A stretch of DNA of 49,028 nucleotides from Caedibacter sp. 37-49. Lineage in GTDB: Bacteria; Pseudomonadota; Alphaproteobacteria; Caedimonadales; Caedimonadaceae. Position 1 is the first letter of the stretch, and each line of letters begins with the position of its first letter. This document shows positions 8,054-17,119 of the stretch, piece after piece. Location of the stretch: NCBI GenBank assembly GCA_001898725.1, contig MKUV01000040.1, positions 1-49,028 of the forward strand, given 5' to 3'. The position numbers and the translations under genes were made by a program. The notes beneath the pieces are model-generated. The model searched no databases. It was not told the origin of the DNA and saw only the letters and a list, made by a program, of their open reading frames with translations.

Positions 8054-8160
8054 AGGACCCTCCTTATATTTTCATCCCATCATTTTTCTTCTTTATTTTA
8101 GATTAATATAAAAAGGTAAAAATAAGGTTAGCGGAGAAGAATTTTCAGAAAAATATTTAG

Positions 8161-8186
8161 AGAAATCCTTTTAAAATAAGGTTTCT
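8161..8186 (-). terminator. Possible terminator of acnA
   Basis: About 45 bases beyond the acnA stop, AGAAACCTT and AAGGATTTCT (minus strand) pair with one bulged A around a seven-base AT loop, followed by CTAAATATTTTT. The stem is AT-rich and weak, so confidence is modest. Confidence 0.35.
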
Positions 8187-8230
8187 TGGAGATAGTTTGT
8201 AGGAGGAGATTAAAACTGATCTACCCTAAC

Positions 8231-10903
8231 TTAGCGTAAATTCCGTAAAACATAGTGCAAAATACCATCGCTCTTAAAGTATTCAATCTCGTCAAGTGTA
8301 TCAATTCGGCATTTTAAAGAGAGATGATCCACGCTCCCATTAGGACGGTGAAGAATGCCCTCAACGATCATTCCTGGTGTTAATTCTTGATCAAATCCTT
8401 GAATATCAAAAATTTCATCTCCTGTAAGTGCTAAGGTTTGTCTTGTCATGCCTTGCGTAAATTCAAGTGGAAGAACGCCCATGCCAATTAGATTAGAGCG
8501 ATGAATGCGCTCAAAACTTTCTGCGATAATGGCTTTTACGCCTAATAATCTTGTGCCTTTAGCGGCCCAGTCTCGAGAAGAGCCAGAGCCATACTCTCGC
8601 CCTGCCACAATAACAAGGGGTGTTCCTTCTTCTTGGTACCGCATTGCGGCATCATAAATTGAGAGAATCTCATTGGAAGGAATATGGCGTGTGATTCCGC
8701 CAGTTATCATTGGGACCATTTCATTTCTTAATCGAATATTTGCAAAAGTTCCTCGCATCATCACTTCATGATTACCGCGACGTGACCCATAAGAATTAAA
8801 ATCTTCAGGTTTAACACTATGATGAATCAAATACTGTCCTGCAGGACTTTCTACTTTAATAGAACCAGCAGGAGAAATATGATCAGTTGTGATACTATCA
8901 CCGAAAATAGCAAGAAGACGCGCGGATTTAATGGGTGATGGTGATGCCGGTGTTGCTGAAAGATCAGTAAAAAAGGAAGGTTGTTTTATATAAGTACTAT
9001 TCTTTTCCCATGCGTATGTTAAACCTGTTTTCCCAACTAATGAGCGCCATTCCTGATCTCCTTCAAAAACTGTTGCGTATCTTTTACGAAACATTTCTGG
9101 GGTAAGGTGAGCTTTAATTGCTTGGTTAATTTCTTCTTGAGATGGCCAGATATCCTTTAAATAAACGGGGTTACCATTTATGCCTTTTGCTAAAGGATCA
9201 CGGACCAAATCAATATTAATGGTTCCCGCTAAAGCGTAGGCGATAACGAGTAAAGGTGATGCTAAGTAACTTAGCTTAACTTGAGGATGAATACGGCCTT
9301 CAAAATTACGATTTCCTGAGAGAATGCTGGCGACTGTTAAGTCATTGCTTTCGATAGCTTGTGCAATTTCTGGCAATAAGGGACCTGAGTTCCCTATGCA
9401 GGTAGTACACCCATATCCCACTAAATAGAACCCAAGTGCTTCAAGCACTTTTTGAAGTCCTGATTTTTCTAAATAATCACTCACGACCTGAGAGCCTGGC
9501 GCCAAAGATGTTTTGACCCATGGCTTAACTTTTAACCCCTTTTCAAGAGCTTTCTGCGCTAACAGAGCCGCTCCTAGCATAACGTATGGGTTTGACGTAT
9601 TCGTGCAACTTGTTATCGCCGCAATGACAAGATGACCATCTTCAAGCGTAAAAAAGTCATTCTTTAAATGAACCTCAGCTTGTGAGGGACTTTTATTTTC
9701 ATTCTGCAAAGCAATCTCAAATGATTTTTTAACGTCTGACAACGATAATTTATCTTGAGGTCTTTTTGGACCCGCAAGTGTGGGTTCAATCTGCTGTAAA
9801 TCTAATTCGATTTGCTCACTATACACAGCTTCATGATCAGGATCATGCCATAATCCTTGTTCTTTTGTATAAGCTTCAACAAGGCGGACTTGCTCTTGGG
9901 AACGTCCTGTAAAGGTTAAATAATTTAATGTTTCTTGGTCAGTCGGGAAGAAGCCACATGTCGCGCCATATTCTGGTGCCATGTTTGCAATTGTTGCTCG
10001 GTCTGCAAGCGAAAGTGATTTCAAACCTTCTCCATAAAATTCAACAAACTTTCCGACAACACCTTTTAATCGCAAGATGTGCGTGATTGTCAGCACTAAA
10101 TCCGTTGCGGTTGCCCCTTCTGGTAACTTCCCTTTTAATTTAAAGCCAATTACTTCGGGAATATGCATTGAAATTGGCTGACCTAACATCGCTGCTTCAG
10201 CTTCAATACCTCCCACACCCCATCCTAAAACAGACAGGCCGTTAATCATTGTGGTATGGCTATCTGTTCCCACAACCGTATCAGGATAGAGATATTTTTC
10301 CCCTTCTATCTCTTCATGCCAAACAACTTGAGCAAGATATTCTAGGTTCACTTGATGACAAATTCCGGTTCCTGGAGGAACAACACGGAAATTATTAAAG
10401 GCTGTTTGCCCCCATCTTAAAAAAGCATATCTTTCTTTGTTACGTTGATATTCGAGACTTACATTCTTTTGAAAGGCGCTTTTATTGGCATAATCATCCA
10501 CCATAACAGAGTGATCAATGACGAGATCAACTGGGACCAAAGGATTAATTTTTTGAGGATCACCCCCAATGTCTTTAAAAGCTTCGCGCATCGCTGCCAT
10601 GTCGACAATCGCAGGAACACCTGTAAAATCCTGCATCAAAACACGGGCAGGTTGAAAAGCAATTTCATGAGGAGAAGTTTTGTTTTTAAGCCACCTTTGG
10701 AAAGCTTCGATATCTTGTGTAGTAATCGTACGGCCATTTTCAAACCGAAGAAGATTCTCAAGAAGAATTTTTAAAGAATAAGGAAGTCTTTCTAATCCAG
10801 AAAAATGTTTTTGCGCTTCTTGAAGGCTAAAATAACTATAAGCTGTCGAATCACTTACAATTTTCTTTTTTGTTCTTAAAGAATCATGGCCAAATTTTGT
10901 CAT
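8231..10903 (-). CDS. acnA: Aconitate hydratase A
   Basis: An 890-residue, full-length aconitase that interconverts citrate and isocitrate through cis-aconitate in the TCA cycle, in the cytoplasm. The [4Fe-4S] ligands are Cys433 in TSCTNTSNP and Cys499 and Cys502 in GYGCTTCIGNSGP. DFTGVPAIVD (92-101) and VGTDSHTTMINGL (211-223) are the expected active-site segments, and the C-terminal swivel domain carries the YGSGSSRDWA substrate loop. The order of domains is that of AcnA/IRP-type enzymes. A functional TCA cycle is implied, which separates this lineage from the most reduced endosymbionts. xthA and the A-carrier lie upstream on the same strand. Confidence 0.97.
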   Translation of the reverse strand: MTKFGHDSLRTKKKIVSDSTAYSYFSLQEAQKHFSGLERLPYSLKILLENLLRFENGRTITTQDIEAFQRWLKNKTSPHEIAFQPARVLMQDFTGVPAIVDMAAMREAFKDIGGDPQKINPLVPVDLVIDHSVMVDDYANKSAFQKNVSLEYQRNKERYAFLRWGQTAFNNFRVVPPGTGICHQVNLEYLAQVVWHEEIEGEKYLYPDTVVGTDSHTTMINGLSVLGWGVGGIEAEAAMLGQPISMHIPEVIGFKLKGKLPEGATATDLVLTITHILRLKGVVGKFVEFYGEGLKSLSLADRATIANMAPEYGATCGFFPTDQETLNYLTFTGRSQEQVRLVEAYTKEQGLWHDPDHEAVYSEQIELDLQQIEPTLAGPKRPQDKLSLSDVKKSFEIALQNENKSPSQAEVHLKNDFFTLEDGHLVIAAITSCTNTSNPYVMLGAALLAQKALEKGLKVKPWVKTSLAPGSQVVSDYLEKSGLQKVLEALGFYLVGYGCTTCIGNSGPLLPEIAQAIESNDLTVASILSGNRNFEGRIHPQVKLSYLASPLLVIAYALAGTINIDLVRDPLAKGINGNPVYLKDIWPSQEEINQAIKAHLTPEMFRKRYATVFEGDQEWRSLVGKTGLTYAWEKNSTYIKQPSFFTDLSATPASPSPIKSARLLAIFGDSITTDHISPAGSIKVESPAGQYLIHHSVKPEDFNSYGSRRGNHEVMMRGTFANIRLRNEMVPMITGGITRHIPSNEILSIYDAAMRYQEEGTPLVIVAGREYGSGSSRDWAAKGTRLLGVKAIIAESFERIHRSNLIGMGVLPLEFTQGMTRQTLALTGDEIFDIQGFDQELTPGMIVEGILHRPNGSVDHLSLKCRIDTLDEIEYFKSDGILHYVLRNLR

Positions 10904-10970
10904 CGTTATCCCCTATTTAAACTTATAGAGGGAATTCTATCATAGACTTGTCGCCTCGAATAGCCATCGG

Positions 10971-11753
10971 TTAACGCAATTTTACCCATACAGGTGCATG
11001 GTCTGAAGCTTTGTCCAAAGCACGTACTTGAGACTCAATTCCAGCAGCTTCGAACCGGTCAGCTGCAGGGGGTGAGAGTAGAAGATGATCAATTCTAAAT
11101 CCCTTATTTTGAGCCCATGAATTTGCACGATAATCCCACCAACTAAACAAGTGTTGACCATGCGGTGTATCTTCAGGGTATTGGACACGAACGGCATCGG
11201 TAAGTCCTAGCCAAAGAAGCTCTCGAAAAGCTTCTCGTTCTTTTTGGCTCGTCAGAATCCGCTCACCTTTAAAAGCTTCTTCATTCGGACCATCTGCGAG
11301 AAAAGGCGCTACATTGTAATCACCGCCCCATACAGAAATTTCTTTAGCTTCTAAAGATTGTTTGATATGTGCTTTAAGTCTATTATAAAAATTAAGTTTA
11401 TAATAAAATTTATCAGAGCCAACTTCTTGGCCATTCGGAACATAAATAGAGGCTACTCGGACAGCCCCAACTAATGCCTCAATATAGCGAGATTGAGGAT
11501 CCTCAAAGTCCGGCAAACCCCGAATAACATCCTCAATCGGTAATTTTGCTAAAATGGCGACCCCATGATACGTTTTCTGACCATGAAGAGCGATATTATA
11601 CCCAAGATCTTCAAAAAACTCTGAAGGAAAAGCGGCATTTTCACATTTAATTTCTTGTAGCAAGACAATGTCTGGGCTGTGTTCTCGCAACCACTCGACC
11701 ACCATCATAAGTCGCGCTTTAATGGAGTTTACGTTCCATGTCACTATCTTCAT
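10971..11753 (-). CDS. xthA: Exodeoxyribonuclease III
   Basis: A 260-residue endonuclease/exonuclease/phosphatase-fold enzyme for base excision repair: it cuts abasic sites and trims 3' blocked ends. Visible are N7 in TWNVNS, the metal ligand Glu34 in LLQEIK, Asp145 and Asn147 in GGDYNVAP, and the catalytic Asp251-His252 in SDHAPV. Length matches the bacterial ExoIII type. Its ATG is directly adjacent to the stop of the iron-sulfur A-carrier gene (no spacer), so the two are co-transcribed and likely coupled. A role in surviving oxidative damage inside a host is plausible but not shown. Confidence 0.95.
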   Translation of the reverse strand: MKIVTWNVNSIKARLMMVVEWLREHSPDIVLLQEIKCENAAFPSEFFEDLGYNIALHGQKTYHGVAILAKLPIEDVIRGLPDFEDPQSRYIEALVGAVRVASIYVPNGQEVGSDKFYYKLNFYNRLKAHIKQSLEAKEISVWGGDYNVAPFLADGPNEEAFKGERILTSQKEREAFRELLWLGLTDAVRVQYPEDTPHGQHLFSWWDYRANSWAQNKGFRIDHLLLSPPAADRFEAAGIESQVRALDKASDHAPVWVKLR

Positions 11754-12140
11754 TTAAATCACCGAAAAGGAATTACCGCATCCACATGAGGAAGTCGCAT
11801 TTGGATTTTTGATCACAAAAGCTGCGCCTATCAATTCTTCAACATAATCTATTGTAGAACCTTGAATAATTTCATAAGACATTTTATCAATAACGATCTC
11901 GACTTTTTGAGGAGAAGAAAAGAGGATATCTTCTTCCTGAATATTTTCATCAAAGCTTAAAATATACTGAAATCCTGCGCATCCGCCACCATCCACTGTA
12001 ACACGTAACCGCTGCCCTTTATGTTCTTCTCCTCTACATATGGATAAAATTTGGCTTTCTGCTTTTGAAGAAACAAAAAGTCCTTTACCTTCTATCTGAG
12101 AAGAAGTTTTTAAAGGAAGCTTGGAGAGAGTCTCAGACAT
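11754..12140 (-). CDS. erpA: Iron-sulfur cluster A-type carrier (ErpA/IscA)
   Basis: A 128-residue A-type carrier that delivers iron-sulfur clusters to target enzymes; aconitase, encoded nearby, is a likely client. The three cluster ligands are Cys54 in GGGCAGFQY and Cys119 and Cys121 in SSCGCGNSF, the family signature. The N-terminal 25 residues are extra compared with E. coli IscA and are polar. ErpA, IscA and SufA cannot be told apart safely from sequence alone; ErpA is favoured because this is an isolated gene outside an isc or suf cluster. The gene precedes xthA without a gap and is divergent from the SPOR gene. Confidence 0.88.
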   Translation of the reverse strand: MSETLSKLPLKTSSQIEGKGLFVSSKAESQILSICRGEEHKGQRLRVTVDGGGCAGFQYILSFDENIQEEDILFSSPQKVEIVIDKMSYEIIQGSTIDYVEELIGAAFVIKNPNATSSCGCGNSFSVI

Positions 12141-12159
12141 AAAATTTCCTGGGTGATTT

Positions 12160-12186
12160 TTGACATCGTTTGTTTTTTATTATACA
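12160..12186 (+). promoter_or_regulatory. Promoter-like boxes ahead of the SPOR-M50-tat run
   Basis: TTGACA (12160-12165) matches the -35 consensus and TATACA (12181-12186) is a fair -10 box; the 15-base spacer is short. It points at the SPOR gene start 60 bases downstream, in the gap between divergent genes. Confidence 0.4.
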
Positions 12187-12245
12187 TAACAGAAGCGAGA
12201 TAAAATGAAAAACAAAATGAATTTTCCTTTTAAGGAGAGTGGTGA

Positions 12246-13103
12246 ATGCAACAGAGTAAATGGGATCAAGAACGTTATTCTCAAGAAAAGCTTAAATTAT
12301 CTTTAAAAGAGATTTTTCTAAAGTCACCTTTGCGTTATTTGATAAGCATTTGCACCGTGGTCATCATATTGTTTGGTTTTTGGTATATAACTGAACCAAC
12401 TTATAACAACCTCCCAGCAGGAAAAATTCCCATTATTAAGCCTTTAGAAGGACCTGTGAAAGTCCGTCCAATCACTAATCCTAAAGAAAATCATGAAGAT
12501 AAAACAATCTATCAAAAGCTTGCTGAGACTGAAGGTTCCCAACAAGTTGAACATCTTTTAGGGGGGCCAGAAGAACCCATTTCACGTCCGTTAAGTCTAC
12601 CTCAAGAATTTATAGGAGAATTTTTAGAGGATAAAAATGAGATGTCTCTTGCTGAGCTCTCTTCATCAAAAAATAAACAAGAAGCTTTTCTGCCCACATC
12701 ACCAACTCAACCCCAAGCTTCTGCAGAACTTTCGAAAGAAGAAGAGTTAGAAGAAACTAAATCAACAAATGTCGCTATTTCAGGACCTAATGTGAAGACT
12801 ATTAACCCTAAAGATGCACCTCCTTCCCAGGAACGATATTGCTTGCAATTAGGAACGCTTAAAACAGAAGAACAAGCAAAATTAGAATGGAAACGCTTAA
12901 GTTCGCGCCAAGTTCTCAAGCCTTATCTTCTTAATCTTAAGCCAGAGTTTAAAAAAGTTGATCTCGGCAATGATACCGGTGTAAGGATTCGTTTAATCGC
13001 TGGGTCACTTACCAAGAAAGAAGCCCAACATCTTTGCCAAGAGCTGACAAAACTTAGTGTTAAGCATAATATTGCTTTAGGTTGCCGCGTTAAAAAAAGA
13101 TAA
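12246..13103 (+). CDS. Membrane-anchored SPOR-domain protein
   Basis: A 285-residue single-pass protein: cytoplasmic tail 1-30, membrane segment about 31-48, a Pro/Glu-rich linker about 55-190 and a C-terminal SPOR domain (about 194-285, starting CLQLGTLKTEEQAKLEWKRL). SPOR domains bind glycan strands lacking stem peptides at the division septum, so a role in cell division or envelope remodelling is likely. In many alphaproteobacteria a SPOR gene lies ahead of nagZ, scpA, scpB and tatABC; here nagZ and the scp genes are absent and an M50 protease gene takes their place. A GGAG ribosome site precedes the ATG. Confidence 0.82.
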   Translation: MQQSKWDQERYSQEKLKLSLKEIFLKSPLRYLISICTVVIILFGFWYITEPTYNNLPAGKIPIIKPLEGPVKVRPITNPKENHEDKTIYQKLAETEGSQQVEHLLGGPEEPISRPLSLPQEFIGEFLEDKNEMSLAELSSSKNKQEAFLPTSPTQPQASAELSKEEELEETKSTNVAISGPNVKTINPKDAPPSQERYCLQLGTLKTEEQAKLEWKRLSSRQVLKPYLLNLKPEFKKVDLGNDTGVRIRLIAGSLTKKEAQHLCQELTKLSVKHNIALGCRVKKR

Positions 13104-13113
13104 AGGTCGTAAA

Positions 13114-13788
13114 ATGATCCCTGAACCTCTCATTAAAATTTTTATCACAGCGCTGCCAATTATAATTGCTATTACCTTTCACGAAGCGGCACATGGCTTT
13201 GTGGCCTATTTAAGGGGAGATGATACGGCCTATCGCCTTGGCCGCGTAAGTTTCAATCCAATAAAGCATATTGATCCTGTTGGAACCGTCCTTATTCCGG
13301 GAATCCTACTGTTAAGTCAAGCTCCTTTTCTGTTCGGTTATGCGAAGCCTGTCCCCGTGGCGTTTGAACGTTTAAAAAGTCCACGAATGGATACAATTCT
13401 GGTCGCTGCTGCAGGCCCTTTAACAAATATTTTTCTTGCTCTAGTTTCAGCTTTAATTTTTAAGCACTTATATTCACCTGATACACTCAATCCTTATCTT
13501 TCGGAGCTTTTAAAAACATCTTTGTACATGAATGTCGTATTGGCTGTTTTTAATTTGATGCCTATTTTACCTCTTGATGGTGGACGTATTGTTGTTGCTC
13601 TCTTACCTCAGAGATTTGCGCAACAGATTACTGGACTTGAGAGGTGGAGCATGGCTATACTAGTAGGCGGGCTTATGATTTTACCTTTAATTTTAAATTC
13701 TTTAGGATTTCATTTTAGCCCTCTTAGTTGGCTTCTAGAGGCGCCCTTTAAATGGCTTCTTAAAGGAATTGAATTTATTGTTATGTAA
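13114..13788 (+). CDS. Site-2 protease family M50 metallopeptidase
   Basis: A 224-residue multi-pass membrane protein. The zinc motif HEAAH (23-27) lies in the first hydrophobic segment and the third ligand is Asp155 in NLMPILPLDGGR, the usual M50 pattern. No PDZ domain is present, which places it with the short, widespread M50 proteins rather than with RseP. Such proteins cut substrates within the membrane; the target is unknown. It sits ten bases after the SPOR gene and 18 before tatA, evidently in the same operon. Confidence 0.88.
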   Translation: MIPEPLIKIFITALPIIIAITFHEAAHGFVAYLRGDDTAYRLGRVSFNPIKHIDPVGTVLIPGILLLSQAPFLFGYAKPVPVAFERLKSPRMDTILVAAAGPLTNIFLALVSALIFKHLYSPDTLNPYLSELLKTSLYMNVVLAVFNLMPILPLDGGRIVVALLPQRFAQQITGLERWSMAILVGGLMILPLILNSLGFHFSPLSWLLEAPFKWLLKGIEFIVM

Positions 13789-13805
13789 GTGGTAAGGAAA
13801 ATTAA

Positions 13806-14027
13806 ATGGGTTTGAGTACAAGTCATATTCTTCTTCTTATTTTAGTTGTTGTTCTTTTTTTTGGCGCAGGAAAGCTTCCTCAGTTGATGTCGGATTTCGC
13901 AAAAGGTCTTAAAGCTTTCAAAAAAGGTTTAAATGAGGAAAAACCAGCAGCAAAAAAAACACCTTCTCCTAAGAAGCTCCCCAAGGTCTCAGTAAAAAAA
14001 CCAAAAAGCAAAAATAAAAACCGTTAA
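13806..14027 (+). CDS. tatA: Sec-independent translocase subunit TatA
   Basis: A 73-residue TatA: one N-terminal membrane helix (about 6-20), the hinge FGAGKLPQL, an amphipathic helix [13 protein letters not shown] and a Lys-rich tail. TatA polymerises to form the passage for folded proteins with twin-arginine signals. It is directly followed by tatB with no spacer (TAA then ATG), and tatC overlaps tatB, giving a complete Tat system. Confidence 0.95.
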   Translation: MGLSTSHILLLILVVVLFFGAGKLPQLMSDFAKGLKAFKKGLNEEKPAAKKTPSPKKLPKVSVKKPKSKNKNR

Positions 14028-14330
14028 ATGTTTGAATTTGGTGCTTTTAGCGAAATATTAATTATTCTAGTTGCAGCGCTTATTTTAATAGGTCCTAAAG
14101 AGTTGCCTCGCATTCTTTATCAATGTGGGCGTTGGTTACAAAAAATACGTCACCTAAGCCAACAAATGCGACAAGGGTTAGATCATTATGTGCATGAAGG
14201 AATGTTCGATGAATATGCTGAAACTCAAAATAAAAAACAATTGAAAGCTAAAAGAAAGCAATCTCCTATCCAGAAACCTGTTATAAAAAGGACATCTAAA
14301 AAAAACCAAGATGAGCGAAAAAGACGTTAG
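14028..14330 (+). CDS. tatB: Sec-independent translocase subunit TatB
   Basis: A 100-residue TatB: an N-terminal helix beginning FGAFSEILIILVAALILIG, the conserved Glu near residue 8 and GPKELP hinge, an amphipathic helix and a Lys-rich C-terminus. With TatC it forms the receptor for twin-arginine signal peptides. Length is short compared with E. coli TatB, as in many alphaproteobacteria. Its end overlaps the tatC start by 20 bases. Confidence 0.93.
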   Translation: MFEFGAFSEILIILVAALILIGPKELPRILYQCGRWLQKIRHLSQQMRQGLDHYVHEGMFDEYAETQNKKQLKAKRKQSPIQKPVIKRTSKKNQDERKRR

Positions 14331-15072
14331 TCCTCTTATTGATCACTTACTTGAGCTTCGGCATAGGCTTCTCTATGTGCTAGGGAGTTTCTTTATTGCC
14401 TTTATTATTAGTTACCATTTTTCTGATGAAATTTTTACTCTTCTTGTAAAGCCACTTGCCAGTATTTTTGAAGGAAAAACTGGACGACGCCTTATTTATA
14501 CAGGTTTGGCTGAAGCTTTTGTCACCTATTTAAAAGTTGCTCTTTTTACAGCAACTTTTGTAACTCTTCCTCATTTTGCAATCCAGGTTTGGTTATTTAT
14601 TTCTCCGGGGTTATTTCCGACTGAAAAGAAAGTTATTTTACCGTTCCTTTTATTAACGCCTATATTCTTTGGAATTGGTGCTGCTTTTGCTTATTACGTC
14701 ATAATTCCTCCTGCTTGGAAATTTTTCCTTGCGTTTGAAGAAACAAAAGCAAGTCAAATTCTTCCGATTCAACTTGAAGCGCGTGTGAGTGAGTATCTTT
14801 CAATCATTATGCAATTAATTTTAGCCTTTGGAACGAGTTTTTTACTCCCCGTTCTTTTAACTCTTTTAGGTAAAATTGGTGTGATTTCCTCTCGTTCTCT
14901 TGCAACGAAAAGAAAGTATGCATTTTTATCGATCTTAATCGTTGCTGCCATTGTGACGCCTCCAGACGTGCTTTCCATGATAGGACTCGCTTTACCTCTT
15001 TACTTCCTGTACGAAACATCTATTTTTTGTGTATATTTCTTTGAAAAACGAGGATTACATGTTGGACATTAA
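14311..15072 (+). CDS. tatC: Sec-independent translocase subunit TatC
   Basis: A 253-residue TatC with six membrane segments and the conserved N-terminal signature [14 protein letters not shown] (about 9-22), which binds the twin-arginine signal peptide. The following cytoplasmic loop region with FVTYLKVA and [14 protein letters not shown] is also typical. It completes the tatABC operon; the start overlaps tatB by 20 bases and the end overlaps serS by 14 bases, so all are probably coupled. Cofactor-containing periplasmic proteins are the usual cargo. Confidence 0.96.
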   Translation: MSEKDVSPLIDHLLELRHRLLYVLGSFFIAFIISYHFSDEIFTLLVKPLASIFEGKTGRRLIYTGLAEAFVTYLKVALFTATFVTLPHFAIQVWLFISPGLFPTEKKVILPFLLLTPIFFGIGAAFAYYVIIPPAWKFFLAFEETKASQILPIQLEARVSEYLSIIMQLILAFGTSFLLPVLLTLLGKIGVISSRSLATKRKYAFLSILIVAAIVTPPDVLSMIGLALPLYFLYETSIFCVYFFEKRGLHVGH

Positions 15073-16342
15073 ATGGATTCGTGAAAATCCGCAAAGCCTT
15101 GATCAAAACCTTAAACGGCGTGGAGCTCAACCTCTTTCATCACAAGTCCTTGCTCTTGATAGTGAACGAAGGACATATCAAACACAGATCCAAGAACTGC
15201 AAAATGAAAGAAACACTTTAGCACGTGCCATTGGTGAAGCTAAGCAACAAGGACTTGAGCCAACCGATAAAATTTCGCGCGCAAATCAAATTAAAGAGCT
15301 TCTCCCTCAATTAGAACAACAGGAGCAAGGGGTTGCTTCCAAGCTTACGCATATGCTGGGCATTATTCCGAATATTCTTTTTGAAGAAGTCCCAGATGGA
15401 AAAGATGATAGGGATAACTTGATGGTTCGGCAGTGGGGGACACCCGCTTCTTTTAAGTTTACACCAAAACGTCATTTTGAAATTGGTGAAGGCTTAGGAT
15501 TGATGGATTTCAAATCTGCAGCAAAAATTTCAGGAGCACGTTTTGTCATACTAAAAGGGGCGCTTGCGCGTCTTGAGCGAGCTCTTGGGAAATTTATGCT
15601 TGATCTACATTGTGAAGAACATGGATATCAAGAAGTTTCCCCCCCTTTGCTTGTAAAAGATGAGGCACTATTCGGGACAGCGCAGCTTCCTAAAATGCAA
15701 GAGGAGCAATTTTTAACAACAGATGGTCTTTGGCTCATTCCCACTTCAGAAGTTTCCTTAACAAACTTAGTGCGCGAAGAAATTCTTGAAGAGTCTTCTT
15801 TGCCTCTTCGTTATACAGCTTATACGCCCTGTTTTAGATCAGAAGCTGGTGCCGCTGGCAAAGATACGCGCGGCATGATTCGTCAGCATCAATTTCATAA
15901 AGTCGAATTAGTCAGTATCACGCTGCCGGAACAATCAAAAGAAGAACACGAACGGATGACTAAATGTGCAGAAGAGGTTCTTAAAAGACTTAATTTGCCT
16001 TATCGCCTAATGATGTTATGCTCAGGAGATACAGGCTTAAGCCCTCATAAAACGTACGATTTAGAAGTGTGGCTACCGGGTGAAAACTGCTATCGTGAGA
16101 TTTCGAGTTGTTCCAACTGTGGAGATTATCAAGCAAGAAGAATGCAAGCACGTTACCGTCCTCAAGCGACTCAATCTTCGAAAAAATCAATTGAGTTAGT
16201 CCATACACTTAATGGCTCGGGCGTAGCCGTTGGAAGAGCTGTAATTGCAATTTTAGAAAATTATCAACAAGAAGATGGCTCAGTCATTATTCCAGAGGCT
16301 CTAAGACCTTATATGGGTGGCCAAGAAAGAATATCTCTATGA
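15059..16342 (+). CDS. serS: Serine--tRNA ligase
   Basis: A 427-residue class II synthetase charging tRNA-Ser. I choose ATG 15059 ([11 protein letters not shown]), the universal start of the family; an earlier in-frame start at 15029 would add an unneeded peptide inside tatC. Residues about 1-110 are the antiparallel coiled coil that grips the long arm of tRNA-Ser. Motif 2 is [22 protein letters not shown] and motif 3 is [17 protein letters not shown]. Together with the neighbouring tat and surE genes it makes the classical alphaproteobacterial order. The ATGA at its end overlaps surE. Confidence 0.97.
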   Translation: MLDIKWIRENPQSLDQNLKRRGAQPLSSQVLALDSERRTYQTQIQELQNERNTLARAIGEAKQQGLEPTDKISRANQIKELLPQLEQQEQGVASKLTHMLGIIPNILFEEVPDGKDDRDNLMVRQWGTPASFKFTPKRHFEIGEGLGLMDFKSAAKISGARFVILKGALARLERALGKFMLDLHCEEHGYQEVSPPLLVKDEALFGTAQLPKMQEEQFLTTDGLWLIPTSEVSLTNLVREEILEESSLPLRYTAYTPCFRSEAGAAGKDTRGMIRQHQFHKVELVSITLPEQSKEEHERMTKCAEEVLKRLNLPYRLMMLCSGDTGLSPHKTYDLEVWLPGENCYREISSCSNCGDYQARRMQARYRPQATQSSKKSIELVHTLNGSGVAVGRAVIAILENYQQEDGSVIIPEALRPYMGGQERISL

Positions 16343-17118
16343 TCAGACGAACCGACCAACCTCTTAGAATTTTGCTTTCAAATGATGATGGTATCCATGC
16401 GCCCGGACTTCAAGTTTTAGAGAAAATTGCACGCGCTTTAAGTGATGATATTTGGATTGTTGCCCCAGAATCTGAACAAAGCGGTGCTGCTCACTCACTT
16501 ACTTTAGGGCGTCCTTTAAGAATACGTAAATTAGGAGACAAAACTTTTTCTGTAGATGGTACGCCAACTGATTGTGTTATGATTGCTTTAAATAAATTAA
16601 TAACAGATCGTCCCCCTGACCTTGTCTTGTCAGGCGTTAATCATGGAAGTAATTTAGGGGAAGATGTGACCTATTCTGGTACTGTTGCTGCAGCTATGGA
16701 AGCCACTCTTTTTGGTTTACCTGCCATTGCTTTAAGTCAAGAAGTTTCAGATCATGCAGACTTTTCTTATGAACCTGCTTTGCACTTTGGTCCCGAAGTC
16801 ATTAAGAGGCTTATTACACAAACATGGCCTGCTGATGTTCTTTTAAATATTAATTTTCCTGATATTGCGGTACAGAAGATAAGTGGTGTCCGTATTGTTA
16901 AACAAGGACTGCGCAATATTAATGACAATATTTTTGAATGGAAAGATCCTCGTGGCAGACCCTTTTTCTGGATTGGCGGTGTAACTCGAGACAATAGCCC
17001 AACAGAGTCTGATACTGATTTGGAAGCAATCCAAGAGGGAGCTATTTCAGTAACGCCTCTTCATCTAGATTTGACGCATTCTTCAACCCTAGAAACATTA
17101 AGGCTTGCATTTTTATAA
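16339..17118 (+). CDS. surE: 5'/3'-nucleotidase SurE
   Basis: A 259-residue SurE phosphatase that removes phosphate from nucleoside monophosphates and short polyphosphate in stationary phase or stress. The metal site is Asp16-Asp17 in [12 protein letters not shown], with [19 protein letters not shown] further on holding the Asn and Ser ligands. Length is normal. It overlaps serS by four bases, and the LytM lipoprotein starts one base after its stop, the same order as surE-nlpD in many proteobacteria, although pcm is missing. Confidence 0.95.
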   Translation: MIRRTDQPLRILLSNDDGIHAPGLQVLEKIARALSDDIWIVAPESEQSGAAHSLTLGRPLRIRKLGDKTFSVDGTPTDCVMIALNKLITDRPPDLVLSGVNHGSNLGEDVTYSGTVAAAMEATLFGLPAIALSQEVSDHADFSYEPALHFGPEVIKRLITQTWPADVLLNINFPDIAVQKISGVRIVKQGLRNINDNIFEWKDPRGRPFFWIGGVTRDNSPTESDTDLEAIQEGAISVTPLHLDLTHSSTLETLRLAFL

Positions 17119-17119
17119 C